In this document: positions 26,811 to 36,394 of the stretch, in pieces
Numbering within the stretch: the stretch's first letter is position 1
How the letters are laid out: the number at the start of each line of letters is the position of its first letter
Origin: Paracoccaceae bacterium
Lineage (GTDB): Bacteria; Pseudomonadota; Alphaproteobacteria; Rhodobacterales; Rhodobacteraceae
Assembly (NCBI GenBank): GCA_004153385.1
Contig: SDAL01000004.1
Span: forward strand, 226,834 to 290,833
DNA: 64,000 nt
Direction of reading: 5' to 3'
Notes under the pieces: model-generated
Told to the model about the DNA's origin: nothing
The model's input: only the letters and a program-made list of their open reading frames with translations
Databases searched by the model: none
Translations under genes and position numbers: made by a program

Positions 26811-29447
26811 TTAAAGCATGTCGCGCAGATCGTATAACGCCTGTAGCGCCTCCTTGGGGCTGAGATCATCGGGGTTGATGTCATGCAGCCGCGTCTCGAC
26901 CGGACTGGGGCCTTTGGGGGCGGGCGGCGATGCAGGGCGCGCGGCGGAGAAAAGCGGCAGATCATCGATGACCATCTGCTTTTTCGACCCGCTGTCACGG
27001 TCGCCTTGCTCCAGCGCCTCCAGCACGTGGCGGGCGCGCTCCACGACCGTATCGGGCAGGCCTGCCAGACGCGCGACCTGCACCCCGTAGGAACGATCCG
27101 CCGCGCCTTTCTTGACCTCGTGCAGGAAAATCACATCGCCTGCATGTTCCTTGACCGACACGGTGGCATTTTCCACCCCGTCCAGCTTGGCGGAAAGCGC
27201 GGTCATCTCGTGGTAGTGGGTTGCAAACAGTGCGCGGCATCGGTTTGTTGCGTGCAGATGTTCCATCACCGCCCACGCGATCGACAGGCCATCATAAGTG
27301 GCGGTGCCGCGCCCGATCTCGTCAAGGATCACCAAGGCACGGTCATCGGCCTGATTGAGGATTGCGGCGGTTTCCACCATCTCCACCATGAAGGTGGAGC
27401 GGCCGCGCGCCAGATCATCCGCAGCCCCTACGCGCGAGAACAACTGGCTGACAAGCCCGATACGGGCCGAGGCTGCGGGCACAAAACTGCCGGCCTGTGC
27501 CAGAAGCGCAATAATCGCGTTCTGTCGTAAAAACGTTGATTTACCTGCCATGTTCGGGCCGGTCAGCAGCCAGATTGCCGGTGTGGCCTCTTGGGTCAGA
27601 TCACAATCATTGGCGATAAACGGGGTGCCTGCGCGTTTGAGGGCGTGCTCCACCACCGGATGTCGCCCGCCACGAATATCGAAGGCGCGGGAGGTGTCGA
27701 CCGTTGGCATGGTCCACTGCTCGCCCGCTGCGATATCGGCAAAGCCTGTGGCCAGATCGATTTCCGCCAATGCCCGGGACGCCTCTCCCACGGGGCCGGC
27801 CTGATCCAGAATGGCACGGCGCAGGGTTTCGAACAGGCGTTTCTCGATTTCCAGCGCGCGGGCACCGGCATTGTGGATCCGCGTCTCCAGTTCGGACAAC
27901 TCGACAGTGGTAAACCGCACCTGATTGGCGGTGGTCTGGCGGTGGATGAAGCGTTCTGACAGCGGCGCGCTCAGCATTTTTTGTGCATGGGTCGCCGTGC
28001 ATTCGATGAAGTACCCCAAGACATTGTTATGCTTTATTTTCAGGCTTTGGATGCCGGTATCTTGCGCATAATCTGCCTGCATCTTGGCGATCACGCCGCG
28101 GCCTTCGTCACGCAGCTGACGGGTCTCGTCCAGCTCCCCGTCATAGCCTTGGGCGATAAAACCGCCATCGCGGGCAAGAAGGGGCGGCTCTGCGACAAGC
28201 GCGGCATCAAGCAGCGCGACCAGTGCCTCGTGGCCGGTCAGCGCGCTGGCCGATCTGGCTAGCAGATCGGGCGCGTCGGTCTGGGTGATGGCCTGTGCGA
28301 TCAGATCTGCCTGCGACAGGGCGGTGCGGATGGCCGCCATATCGCGCGGCCCGCCGCGTTCCAGTGCCAGACGCGACAGGGCGCGATCAATATCGGCGCA
28401 ACGCTTCAGGTTCAGGCGTAGATCTTCGCAAAACCGGGTGTTTTCCAGCAGAAATTGCACAGCCGCATGGCGGGTGTGGATCTGGCCCAGATCGCGGGAG
28501 GGCGCTGATATCCGCCGCTCCAGCAAGCGGGCCCCGCCTGCGGTTACAGTGCGGTCGATCACGGTCAAAAGCGCGCCATCGCGCCCCCCCGACAGTGCCT
28601 GCGTCAGCTCGAGATTGCGTCGCGTGGCCGCATCGATCTGTACGATGGTGCCGGTTTCCTCGCGCAAGGGGGTGCGCAAAAGCGGCAGCTTGCCGCGCTG
28701 GGTCAGTTCCAGATAATCGACAATCGCGCCCATGGCAGACATTTCCGCGCGGGTGAAGGTGCCAAACGCATCCAGCGAACCGACCGCGTAAAGATCACAC
28801 AGCCGTTTTTGCGCCGATGCGCTGTCAAACGAGGCACGCGCCAGCGGGGTCAGGGCGGCGGCGGTCTCGCTGATGATCGGGGCGCAATCCGCTTCGCGGT
28901 CCTCGGCCACCAGCACCTCTCTGGGGGCAAGGCGGGCCAGTTCCGGGCCCAGTCTGGTGCGACTGCACCGCATCACGCGGAATTCACCGGTGGAGATATC
29001 GACCACCGCCAGTGCCGCGTCGTCGCGCAGCTCCGCATAGGCGGCCAGAAAATTGTGGCGGCGCGCCTCCAGCAGGCTTTCTTCGGTCAGCGTGCCGGGG
29101 GTCACCAAGCGCACCACGTCGCGTTTGACCACCGATTTGGCCCCGCGTTTCTTGGCCTCGGCAGGATCTTCCAGCTGTTCGGCAATCGCGACACGAAACC
29201 CTTTGCGGATCAGCGTCAGCAGATAGCCTTCTGCGGCATGCACGGGCACCCCGCACATCGGGATATCATTGCCGTCATGGCTGCCGCGTTTGGTGAGCGC
29301 GATATCCAGCGCGGCGGCTGCGGCCACGGCATCGTCGAAGAACATCTCGTAGAAATCGCCCATGCGGTAGAACAATAGCGCCCCCGCATTTTCAGCCTTG
29401 ATCCCCAGATATTGCTCCATCATCGGCGTGACGGTTGGTTTCGACAT
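26811..29447 (-). CDS. mutS: DNA mismatch repair protein MutS
   Basis: Mismatch-recognition ATPase, 878 residues. The N-terminal mismatch-binding domain contains YRMGDFYEMF with the Phe-x-Glu pair that probes mismatches (about 25-35). The ATPase domain has the P-loop TGPNMAGKST near residue 628, the signature STFMVEMVETA, and Walker B ALVILDEIGRGT. The C-terminal region has the short dimer/tetramer part DLSPKEALQALYDL. It is divergent from the malic enzyme gene. Confidence 0.97.
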   Translation of the reverse strand: MSKPTVTPMMEQYLGIKAENAGALLFYRMGDFYEMFFDDAVAAAAALDIALTKRGSHDGNDIPMCGVPVHAAEGYLLTLIRKGFRVAIAEQLEDPAEAKKRGAKSVVKRDVVRLVTPGTLTEESLLEARRHNFLAAYAELRDDAALAVVDISTGEFRVMRCSRTRLGPELARLAPREVLVAEDREADCAPIISETAAALTPLARASFDSASAQKRLCDLYAVGSLDAFGTFTRAEMSAMGAIVDYLELTQRGKLPLLRTPLREETGTIVQIDAATRRNLELTQALSGGRDGALLTVIDRTVTAGGARLLERRISAPSRDLGQIHTRHAAVQFLLENTRFCEDLRLNLKRCADIDRALSRLALERGGPRDMAAIRTALSQADLIAQAITQTDAPDLLARSASALTGHEALVALLDAALVAEPPLLARDGGFIAQGYDGELDETRQLRDEGRGVIAKMQADYAQDTGIQSLKIKHNNVLGYFIECTATHAQKMLSAPLSERFIHRQTTANQVRFTTVELSELETRIHNAGARALEIEKRLFETLRRAILDQAGPVGEASRALAEIDLATGFADIAAGEQWTMPTVDTSRAFDIRGGRHPVVEHALKRAGTPFIANDCDLTQEATPAIWLLTGPNMAGKSTFLRQNAIIALLAQAGSFVPAASARIGLVSQLFSRVGAADDLARGRSTFMVEMVETAAILNQADDRALVILDEIGRGTATYDGLSIAWAVMEHLHATNRCRALFATHYHEMTALSAKLDGVENATVSVKEHAGDVIFLHEVKKGAADRSYGVQVARLAGLPDTVVERARHVLEALEQGDRDSGSKKQMVIDDLPLFSAARPASPPAPKGPSPVETRLHDINPDDLSPKEALQALYDLRDML

Positions 29448-29565
29448 ATGACCCCCGGTGTATTTGGCGCGAACCTACAAAAGCCGTGGCCTGCCCGCAA
29501 TTTAATTGAGACATTGCCCTCAAGGCGATATCAAAGGCGCGACGAATAAAAGGATGCCCGCGCCT

Positions 29566-31824
29566 ATGTCCGGAAGAAATAAAGTAACCCGCGAAGAAGC
29601 ATTGAGCTATCACCTCGATCCGACCCCCGGGAAATACGAGATTACCCCGACCACGCCGATGACCACCCAGCGTGATCTGTCACTGGCCTACAGCCCCGGC
29701 GTCGCGGTTCCGGTGGAAGCCATCGCAGAGCGTCCCGAAACCGCCTATGACTATACGGTCAAGGGAAATATGGTTGCGGTCATCTCCAACGGTTCGGCCA
29801 TTCTGGGTCTGGGTAATCTTGGGGCGCTAGCCTCCAAGCCGGTGATGGAAGGCAAGGCGGTTCTGTTCAAGAAATTCGCTGATGTGAATGCCGTCGATAT
29901 CGAACTGGATACGATGGACCCCGACGAGATCATCAAGGCGGTCAAGTTGATGGAGCCGACATTCGGCGGCATCAACCTTGAGGACATCAAAGCCCCTGAG
30001 TGTTTCATCATCGAGCAGACGCTGAAAGAACAGATGGACATTCCGGTGTTCCATGACGACCAGCATGGCACGGCGGTGATCTGTGCGGCGGGCCTTCTGA
30101 ACGCGCTTGAAATCTCTGGCAAGAAGATCGAGGAGTGCCGCATCGTTTTGAACGGCGCTGGGGCTGCCGGTATCGCCTGTCTTGAGTTGATCAAGGCGAT
30201 GGGGGCCAAACATGATAACTGCCTGATGTGCGACACCAAGGGTGTGATCTATCAGGGCCGCACCGAAAATATGAACCAGTGGAAATCGGCCCATGCCGCA
30301 AACACCCAAGCCCGCACGCTGGAGGAGGCGATGACTGGCGCGGATGTGTTTTTGGGTGTGTCGGCCAAAGGTGCTGTGACACAGGAAATGGTTAAATCCA
30401 TGGCCGATAATCCGGTCATCTTCGCCATGGCCAACCCCGATCCGGAGATCACCCCCGAAGAAGCCCACGAGGTGCGTGCCGATGCGATCGTGGCCACGGG
30501 CCGGTCCGATTATCCCAATCAGGTCAATAACGTTCTGGGCTTTCCCTATCTGTTCCGCGGCGCGCTGGATATTCATGCCCGCGCAATCAATGACGAGATG
30601 AAAATCGCCTGTGCCGAAGCGTTGGCCAAACTCGCGCGCGAGGATGTGCCCGACGAGGTGGCGATGGCCTACGGCCGCAAACTGACCTTCGGGCGCGATT
30701 ATATCATCCCGACGCCGTTCGATCCGCGCCTGATTCACGTAATCCCGCCGGCGGTGGCAAAAGCGGGTATGGACACCGGTGTGGCGCGCCGCCCCATCAT
30801 CGATATGGAAAGCTACGCGCTAAGCCTTAAGGCGCGGATGGACCCGACGGCGACCATTTTGCAATCCATTCACGCGCGGGCCCGCAAGGCGCAGGCGCGG
30901 ATGATCTTTGCCGAAGGTGATGATCTGCGGGTATTGCGCGCGGCTGTGCAATATCAACGCTCGGGCACCGGCACATCTATCGTGGTGGGCCGCGAGCAGG
31001 AGGTGCGCGAAAAGCTCGAAGCCTCTGGTCTGGGGGATGCGTATCGCGAACTGACTGTGGTGAACGCGGCCAATACACCGCATCTCGATCAGTATCGCAA
31101 TTATCTTTATACCCGTTTGCAGCGCAAAGGCGTGGACCGCGAGGATGCCCACAAAATGGCCGCCCGCGACAGGCATGTGTTTGCAGCATTGATGCTGGCA
31201 CATGGCCATGGGGACGCGATGGTCACGGGGGCCACGCGCAAATCCGCCCATGTGCTGGAGCGGATCAACCGCGTGATGGATGCCACAGCCGAAACCGGTG
31301 CCGTGGGCATCACGGCGATTGTAAACCGTGGCAAGATCGTGCTGCTGGGCGATACGCTTGTGCACGAATGGCCCGAAGAAGAGGATCTGGCCGATATCGC
31401 ACAGGCAGGTGCGGCGGTCGCCCGTTCGCTGGGTCTGGACCCGCGTGTGGCGTTCTGCTCGTTTTCGACCTTCGGCTATCCGGTGTCGGAGCGGGCGATG
31501 AAAATGCATCAGGCACCCAAGGTGCTGGACAGACGCGGCGTCGATTTCGAATATGACGGCGAAATGGCCGTAGATGTGGCGCTGAATGCAGAGGTTATGA
31601 AGAAATACGACTTCTGTCGCCTTTCGGGACCGGCCAATGTGCTGGTGGTGCCCGCGCGACATTCGGCCTCTATTTCGGTCAAGCTGATGCAGGAACTGGG
31701 CGGGGCCACCGTGATCGGCCCGATTTTGACCGGCGTGGAATATCCGGTGCAGGTGTGCTCCACCACCGCCACGGTCAGCGATATCGTCAATATGGCTGCA
31801 CTTGCGGCATGCAACGTGCGCTAA
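29566..31824 (+). CDS. maeB: NADP-dependent malic enzyme with C-terminal phosphotransacetylase-like domain
   Basis: Decarboxylates malate to pyruvate, giving NADPH. The ~752-residue protein is the fused form common in Proteobacteria: a malic enzyme domain (about 1-430) with SLAYSPGVAVP, VFHDDQHGTAV and the nucleotide loop GAGAAGIACLEL, and a C-terminal phosphate acetyltransferase-like domain (about 435-750) thought to be regulatory. Two start codons are possible: ATG 29554 has its purine tract too close, while ATG 29566 has AAAGGA 11 bases upstream; I chose the latter. Confidence 0.93.
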   Translation: MSGRNKVTREEALSYHLDPTPGKYEITPTTPMTTQRDLSLAYSPGVAVPVEAIAERPETAYDYTVKGNMVAVISNGSAILGLGNLGALASKPVMEGKAVLFKKFADVNAVDIELDTMDPDEIIKAVKLMEPTFGGINLEDIKAPECFIIEQTLKEQMDIPVFHDDQHGTAVICAAGLLNALEISGKKIEECRIVLNGAGAAGIACLELIKAMGAKHDNCLMCDTKGVIYQGRTENMNQWKSAHAANTQARTLEEAMTGADVFLGVSAKGAVTQEMVKSMADNPVIFAMANPDPEITPEEAHEVRADAIVATGRSDYPNQVNNVLGFPYLFRGALDIHARAINDEMKIACAEALAKLAREDVPDEVAMAYGRKLTFGRDYIIPTPFDPRLIHVIPPAVAKAGMDTGVARRPIIDMESYALSLKARMDPTATILQSIHARARKAQARMIFAEGDDLRVLRAAVQYQRSGTGTSIVVGREQEVREKLEASGLGDAYRELTVVNAANTPHLDQYRNYLYTRLQRKGVDREDAHKMAARDRHVFAALMLAHGHGDAMVTGATRKSAHVLERINRVMDATAETGAVGITAIVNRGKIVLLGDTLVHEWPEEEDLADIAQAGAAVARSLGLDPRVAFCSFSTFGYPVSERAMKMHQAPKVLDRRGVDFEYDGEMAVDVALNAEVMKKYDFCRLSGPANVLVVPARHSASISVKLMQELGGATVIGPILTGVEYPVQVCSTTATVSDIVNMAALAACNVR

Positions 31825-31839
31825 TTGGCGCAAACGGCC

Positions 31840-31863
31840 CCGGCGCAGGACTGCTTGCGCCGG
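31840..31863 (+). terminator. Hairpin after maeB
   Basis: CCGGCGCA and TGCGCCGG arms with an 8-base loop between maeB and the ribokinase-like gene; no T run, so it may be a weak terminator. Confidence 0.45.
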
Positions 31864-31887
31864 TGGGTCCATATGTAAGGGATTGCG

Positions 31888-32781
31888 ATGACGATCTATA
31901 ATCTTGGCTCTATCAATGCCGATTTCTTCTACCGGCTCGATCATCTGCCACAACCGGGCGAAACGCTTGCCAGTCGTGGCTTCACCCGCGGGCTGGGGGG
32001 CAAGGGGGCCAACCAGTCCGTGGCATGTGCGCGGGCGGGGGCGCAGGTGCGTCATTTGGGGGCGATCGGCGCCGACGGCCGCTGGATGGTGGAGCGGATG
32101 GAAGATGCGGGGGTCTTGTGCCACGCGGTGCTGATCGTGCGCGAGGCTTCGGGACATGCGGTGATCTATGTGGATGGCGCGGGCGAAAACACCATCATCT
32201 TGCACCCCGGCGCCAATCGCACGATCCCCGATGCAGTGATCGACGACGCGCTGGAGGAGGCCACACAAGACGATATCCTGTTGCTGCAAAACGAAACCTG
32301 TCTGCAAGTGGAGGCGGCATCCCTTGCCCATGAGCGTGGGTTGTTTGTGATGTATTCGGCAGCCCCCTTCGAGGCCGAGGCCGTGCGTGCCGTCTTGCCC
32401 TATCTTTCGCTTCTGGTGGTCAACGAGGTCGAGGCAGAGCAGTTATGTGCCGCGTTCGGCTGCACACTGGATGCGCTGGAGGTGCCCAATGTGGTGGTGA
32501 CCCGTGGCAGGCTCGGGGCGCAGTGGCATAATTTTGCAACCGGCGGCGTGATCGAGGTGCCGGCCATACCGGTCGAGGCGCTTGATACCACGGGGGCGGG
32601 CGATACGTTTGCGGGCTATCTGGCGGCGGGGCTTTCGCAAAAACGCACACGCGAGGATGCGATGTCATTTGCGGCGGCGGCGGCGGCGCTGAAAGTGACG
32701 CGGGCCGGAACTGCGGATGCAATCCCGACCAGCGCAGAGGTCGATGGGTTTCTGGCAGACCGCGCCGGTTCTGCCCCATAG
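31888..32781 (+). CDS. Ribokinase-like PfkB-family sugar kinase
   Basis: Carbohydrate kinase of 297 residues. PfkB features are GGKGANQSVACARAGA near the N-terminus (about 37-52) and the C-terminal signature LDTTGAGDTFAGYLAAGLS with the catalytic aspartate in the GAGD motif. Overall it resembles ribokinase, but the substrate is not certain and no sugar transporter is adjacent. It ends 10 bases before the phoB stop on the other strand. Confidence 0.88.
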   Translation: MTIYNLGSINADFFYRLDHLPQPGETLASRGFTRGLGGKGANQSVACARAGAQVRHLGAIGADGRWMVERMEDAGVLCHAVLIVREASGHAVIYVDGAGENTIILHPGANRTIPDAVIDDALEEATQDDILLLQNETCLQVEAASLAHERGLFVMYSAAPFEAEAVRAVLPYLSLLVVNEVEAEQLCAAFGCTLDALEVPNVVVTRGRLGAQWHNFATGGVIEVPAIPVEALDTTGAGDTFAGYLAAGLSQKRTREDAMSFAAAAAALKVTRAGTADAIPTSAEVDGFLADRAGSAP

Positions 32782-32791
32782 GGCAGGGGGG

Positions 32792-33484
32792 TCAGCCCAG
32801 ACTGTATCCGGTGCCGCGCACCGTGCGCACCGGATCAGCGCCACCATAGGCCATCAAGGCCTTACGCAGCCGCCCGACATGCACATCAATCGTGCGGGTG
32901 TCGACGTAGATATCGCGCCCCCACACACGATCAAGCAGCTGATCGCGCGTCCAGACCCGGCCCGGCTTTTCCATCAGCGTTGAAAGCAGACGGAACTCGG
33001 TCGGGCCCAGTTTCAGCGGCTGGCCGTCGCGAAACACGCGATGTTCGGCACTGTCGAGCACGATATCGTCATAGTTCAGACGCTCGCCCATGGTTGCTGG
33101 ACGGGTGCGGCGCAGTTGTGTGCGCAGCCGTGCCATAAGCTCCACCACCGAATAGGGTTTGACGACATAATCATCGGCCCCTGTTTCAAGCCCGCGCACA
33201 CGGTCGGTTTCTTCCGAACGTGCCGACAGCATGATGATCGGGATGTGGCGTGTATCGCTGGAGGCTTTGACCCTGCGACAGATCTCGATCCCCGATACAT
33301 TCGGCAGCATCCAATCCAGAACCACCAGATCGGGTTTCTCTTCCTTGACCATCAACAGCGCCTCTTCGCCGTTGACCGCAATGACCACGCGAAAGCCTTC
33401 GGCCTCCAGATTGTATTGTAGAACTTCACGCTGGGCCGATTCATCCTCGACCACGAGCACGCAGGGCTGTTGCGCCGGCGACAT
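32792..33484 (-). CDS. phoB: Phosphate regulon response regulator PhoB
   Basis: OmpR-type transcription factor, 230 residues. The receiver domain has Asp57 in LVVLDWMLP as phosphate acceptor, and the C-terminal winged helix has GPTEFRLLSTLMEKPGRVWTRDQLLDRVWG and the recognition region VDVHVGRLRKAL. It would bind the Pho box upstream of pstS and so control its own operon. It is the last gene of pstSCAB-phoU-phoB; its usual sensor PhoR is not in the window. Confidence 0.95.
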   Translation of the reverse strand: MSPAQQPCVLVVEDESAQREVLQYNLEAEGFRVVIAVNGEEALLMVKEEKPDLVVLDWMLPNVSGIEICRRVKASSDTRHIPIIMLSARSEETDRVRGLETGADDYVVKPYSVVELMARLRTQLRRTRPATMGERLNYDDIVLDSAEHRVFRDGQPLKLGPTEFRLLSTLMEKPGRVWTRDQLLDRVWGRDIYVDTRTIDVHVGRLRKALMAYGGADPVRTVRGTGYSLG

Positions 33485-33485
33485 G

Positions 33486-34196
33486 TTACTCCTCCGTCTC
33501 TTCCAGCTTGGTCACGCTGGAGCGTTTCGGCCGCTCCTCGTCGGGGGCCTCCCCCGTCACAAGATAGATGACCTGCTCGGTGATCGAGGTCGCGTGATCG
33601 CCCATCCGCTCGATATTCTTGGCGATGAAATGCAGGTGCATACAGGCTGTGATATTGCGTGGATCTTCCATCATATAGGTCAGGAATTCACGAAAGAGCG
33701 CGTTATACATCTGGTCCACTTCGATGTCGCGGTCGCGCACATCATTGGCCAGTTTCGCGTCGCGCTGGATATAGGCATCCAGCGCATCTTTCAGCATACC
33801 TTCAACAGCGACTGCCATCCGGCGCAATGCCTTGGGCGAGCCGTTGACCGCCGGAACCTCCAGCAGCACCTGCGTGCGCTTGGCAATATTCTTGGCGTAA
33901 TCGCCCGCCCGTTCAAGGCTGGCGGAAATCTTGATCACCGACAGGGCCAGACGCAGATCCCGCGAGACGGGGGCACGCAGCGCGATCAACCGCGCGGCCT
34001 CTTCGTTGATCTGTTCTTCGAGCAGATCGATCGCCTTGTCCTGAAGCTGCACGCTGCGCGCAAGATCGGCATCACGGTTTTCCAGCGCGCTCGCCGCATC
34101 GACGATTTGCTGTTCGACCATGCCGCCCATTTTCACAACCAGTGCCTGAACGGCTTCAAGGTCGCGATCAAAAGCGGATGAAATATGTTCGCTCAT
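33486..34196 (-). CDS. phoU: Phosphate transport regulator PhoU
   Basis: Two-repeat helical bundle protein of 236 residues that lets Pst transport restrain PhoR-PhoB signalling. Each repeat carries the metal-coordinating type of motif (DLRLALSVIKISASLERAGDYAKNI in the first half, HLHFIAKNIERMGDHATSI in the second). It starts 12 bases after pstB and ends one base before the phoB start. Confidence 0.95.
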   Translation of the reverse strand: MSEHISSAFDRDLEAVQALVVKMGGMVEQQIVDAASALENRDADLARSVQLQDKAIDLLEEQINEEAARLIALRAPVSRDLRLALSVIKISASLERAGDYAKNIAKRTQVLLEVPAVNGSPKALRRMAVAVEGMLKDALDAYIQRDAKLANDVRDRDIEVDQMYNALFREFLTYMMEDPRNITACMHLHFIAKNIERMGDHATSITEQVIYLVTGEAPDEERPKRSSVTKLEETEE

Positions 34197-34207
34197 CAGT
34201 TTCCCCC

Positions 34208-35005
34208 TTAGCCGATCCGGCCGGTAATGTAGCTTTCGGTGCGCGGATCTTCGGGATTGGTGAAGATCTGTCCGGTTTCGCCATATTCCACAAGATTGCC
34301 CAAGTGGAAAAAGGCGGTGCGTTGGCTGACACGGGCGGCCTGCTGCATCGAGTGGGTCACGATCACCACCGAAAATTTCTCGCGCAGTTCGTCGATCAGT
34401 TCCTCGACCTGTGACGTGGCAATCGGGTCAAGTGCCGAGCAAGGCTCGTCCATCAACAACACCTCGGGGCCGGTGGCCACGGCGCGGGCAATACACAGCC
34501 GTTGCTGCTGGCCCCCCGACAGTCCGGTGCCCGGTGCGTGCAGGCGGTCCTTGACCTCGTTCCACAAAGCCGCGCCGCGCAGGGCACGCTCGACGATCTC
34601 GTCAAGGTCGGTCTTGTTGCGGGCCAGTCCGTGGATGCGCGGACCATAGGCCACGTTGTCATAGATCGATTTCGGAAACGGGTTCGGTTTCTGGAACACC
34701 ATTCCTACCTTGGCGCGCAGCTGCACAGGGTCCACGCGGCGGTCATAGATATCCTCGCCATCGAGCATGATCTCGCCCTTGACGCGGCAGATGTCGATCG
34801 TGTCGTTCATCCGGTTGAGGGTGCGCAAAAAAGTGGATTTGCCACAGCCCGACGGACCGATGAATGCGGTCACGGTATTGTCTAGGATATCGACGTTCAC
34901 GTCTTTGATGGCGTGTGTCTCGCCGTAATAAACCTGCACGTTGCGGGCCTGTATCTTCAGCTCTTTCGCGTCCACTTTTCTCTCCGTCAGTCTCATGTCG
35001 TTCAT
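34208..35005 (-). CDS. pstB: Phosphate ABC transporter ATP-binding protein PstB
   Basis: ATPase of the high-affinity phosphate importer, 265 residues. Walker A is GPSGCGKST, the ABC signature is [14 protein letters not shown], Walker B is [12 protein letters not shown], and the switch histidine follows in [16 protein letters not shown] lies 7 bases before the ATG. It sits between pstA and phoU. Confidence 0.97.
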   Translation of the reverse strand: MNDMRLTERKVDAKELKIQARNVQVYYGETHAIKDVNVDILDNTVTAFIGPSGCGKSTFLRTLNRMNDTIDICRVKGEIMLDGEDIYDRRVDPVQLRAKVGMVFQKPNPFPKSIYDNVAYGPRIHGLARNKTDLDEIVERALRGAALWNEVKDRLHAPGTGLSGGQQQRLCIARAVATGPEVLLMDEPCSALDPIATSQVEELIDELREKFSVVIVTHSMQQAARVSQRTAFFHLGNLVEYGETGQIFTNPEDPRTESYITGRIG

Positions 35006-35020
35006 GATGGCGCCTTCCGG

Positions 35021-36394
35021 TTACCAGCGACGCTCGAATTTGCGGCGTAGCAAGATTGCGATGATATTCATGCTCAGCAGAAAAATGAGCAAGATAATGA
35101 TGCCGCCCCATGCGCGCTCGTAATAGGCGGGGTCCGCGCGTTTCGCCCATTCATAGATTTGTGCGGGCATTGCAGAGTTCGGGTCCACAAAGCCGGAGAT
35201 CAGTCCGTCAGGCGGATTGGTCGCGATGTAGCCGATCATCCCGATCAGCAGCAGCGGTGCCGTTTCGCCCAAGGCCTGTGCCAGACCAAGGATCGTACCT
35301 GTCAGGATGCCCGGCATGGCCAGCGGCAAAACATGATGGAAAATCGATTGCATCTTGGAGGCGCCAACACCCAGCGCGGCATCGCGGATGGAGGGCGGCA
35401 CGGCTTTGAGGGCTGCGCGGGTCGAGATGATGATCGTGGGCAAGGTCATCAGCGTCAGCACAAGGCCACCCACCAGCGGTGCGGAGGCTTTCAGCCCGCT
35501 GATCCCCAAGGTGCCGCCACCGAACTGGATGAACAGCGCCAGACCCAGAATACCGAACACGATGGATGGCACGGCGGCAAGGTTGGAGATATTCACCTCG
35601 ATCAGGTCGGTGAATTTGTTTTGCGGGGCAAATTCCTCGAGATAGATCGATGCCGCCACGCCGATGGGCAGCGACAGAAACAACACCACCAGCATCATGA
35701 AGAACGACCCGATCATCGAGGTGCCGATGCCTGCCTGCTCGGCGCGGCTTTCGGATGCATCCGATCCGGTGATGAAATCCCAGTTGAACTTCTTGACCGC
35801 CATGCCTTCTTTGACAAGCGCATCGGTCAGGTCCAGCTGGGCCACACTGATATTTTTATCCAGTGCGATCTGGTCACGCTTCACGCGCCCCTTGAGGTAG
35901 CCGTCCACCCGCGACGAGGCCAGAACCTCGAATGTCACCGTTTGTCCGATCAGGTCGGGGTTGGCGATCACCTGCTGGCGCACAACATTCGGCGCCGATG
36001 CCGAAATCAGGTTTTTCAGCTCTGACGCTTTGGCCAGATCGGTGCTGATCCCTTTGTCGGTGATGGCTTGCAGAAGTCCCTGTTGCAAAAGCGGCGCATA
36101 GCCGAAGGTAGAGACTTTGGCGATTTCGGCAGGATCGCGGTTGCCGTTCTTGTCCAGTTTCGCGGGGTCAAGATAAACCGGCACCTGCAGGAAGGTTTGC
36201 TGGAAAGCCCCGGCACCATTGGAGATGATGCTGAACATCAAGATCACCAAAAACACCAACCCCAGACCGATCGCGCCGAGCCCGAGCGCCTTGAAGCGGC
36301 CCTCTTTGGCATTGCGGCGTTTGGTATTGGCATCGGTCTGATGCAGCGAGCGCGATCTGGAAGGCTGCGCGGGGGTTGCGGATGCGTCCGTCAT
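35021..36394 (-). CDS. pstA: Phosphate ABC transporter permease PstA (long form)
   Basis: Inner-membrane permease of 457 residues, much longer than the ~296 residues of E. coli PstA. After a cytoplasmic N-terminus and a first helix (about 35-58) comes a ~150-residue periplasmic insertion of the DUF3333 type seen in alphaproteobacterial PstA, then the normal permease core with SFFMMLVVLFLSLPIGVAASIYLEE and the EAA-like loop AALGVGASKMQSIFHHVLPLA. It overlaps pstC by 4 bases. Confidence 0.93.
   Translation of the reverse strand: MTDASATPAQPSRSRSLHQTDANTKRRNAKEGRFKALGLGAIGLGLVFLVILMFSIISNGAGAFQQTFLQVPVYLDPAKLDKNGNRDPAEIAKVSTFGYAPLLQQGLLQAITDKGISTDLAKASELKNLISASAPNVVRQQVIANPDLIGQTVTFEVLASSRVDGYLKGRVKRDQIALDKNISVAQLDLTDALVKEGMAVKKFNWDFITGSDASESRAEQAGIGTSMIGSFFMMLVVLFLSLPIGVAASIYLEEFAPQNKFTDLIEVNISNLAAVPSIVFGILGLALFIQFGGGTLGISGLKASAPLVGGLVLTLMTLPTIIISTRAALKAVPPSIRDAALGVGASKMQSIFHHVLPLAMPGILTGTILGLAQALGETAPLLLIGMIGYIATNPPDGLISGFVDPNSAMPAQIYEWAKRADPAYYERAWGGIIILLIFLLSMNIIAILLRRKFERRW

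Noticed and set aside
30820..32331. 503-codon open frame opposite maeB and the sugar kinase
   Set aside because: Spans two good genes on the other strand and is rich in His and Arg, as expected of an antisense frame in high-GC DNA.
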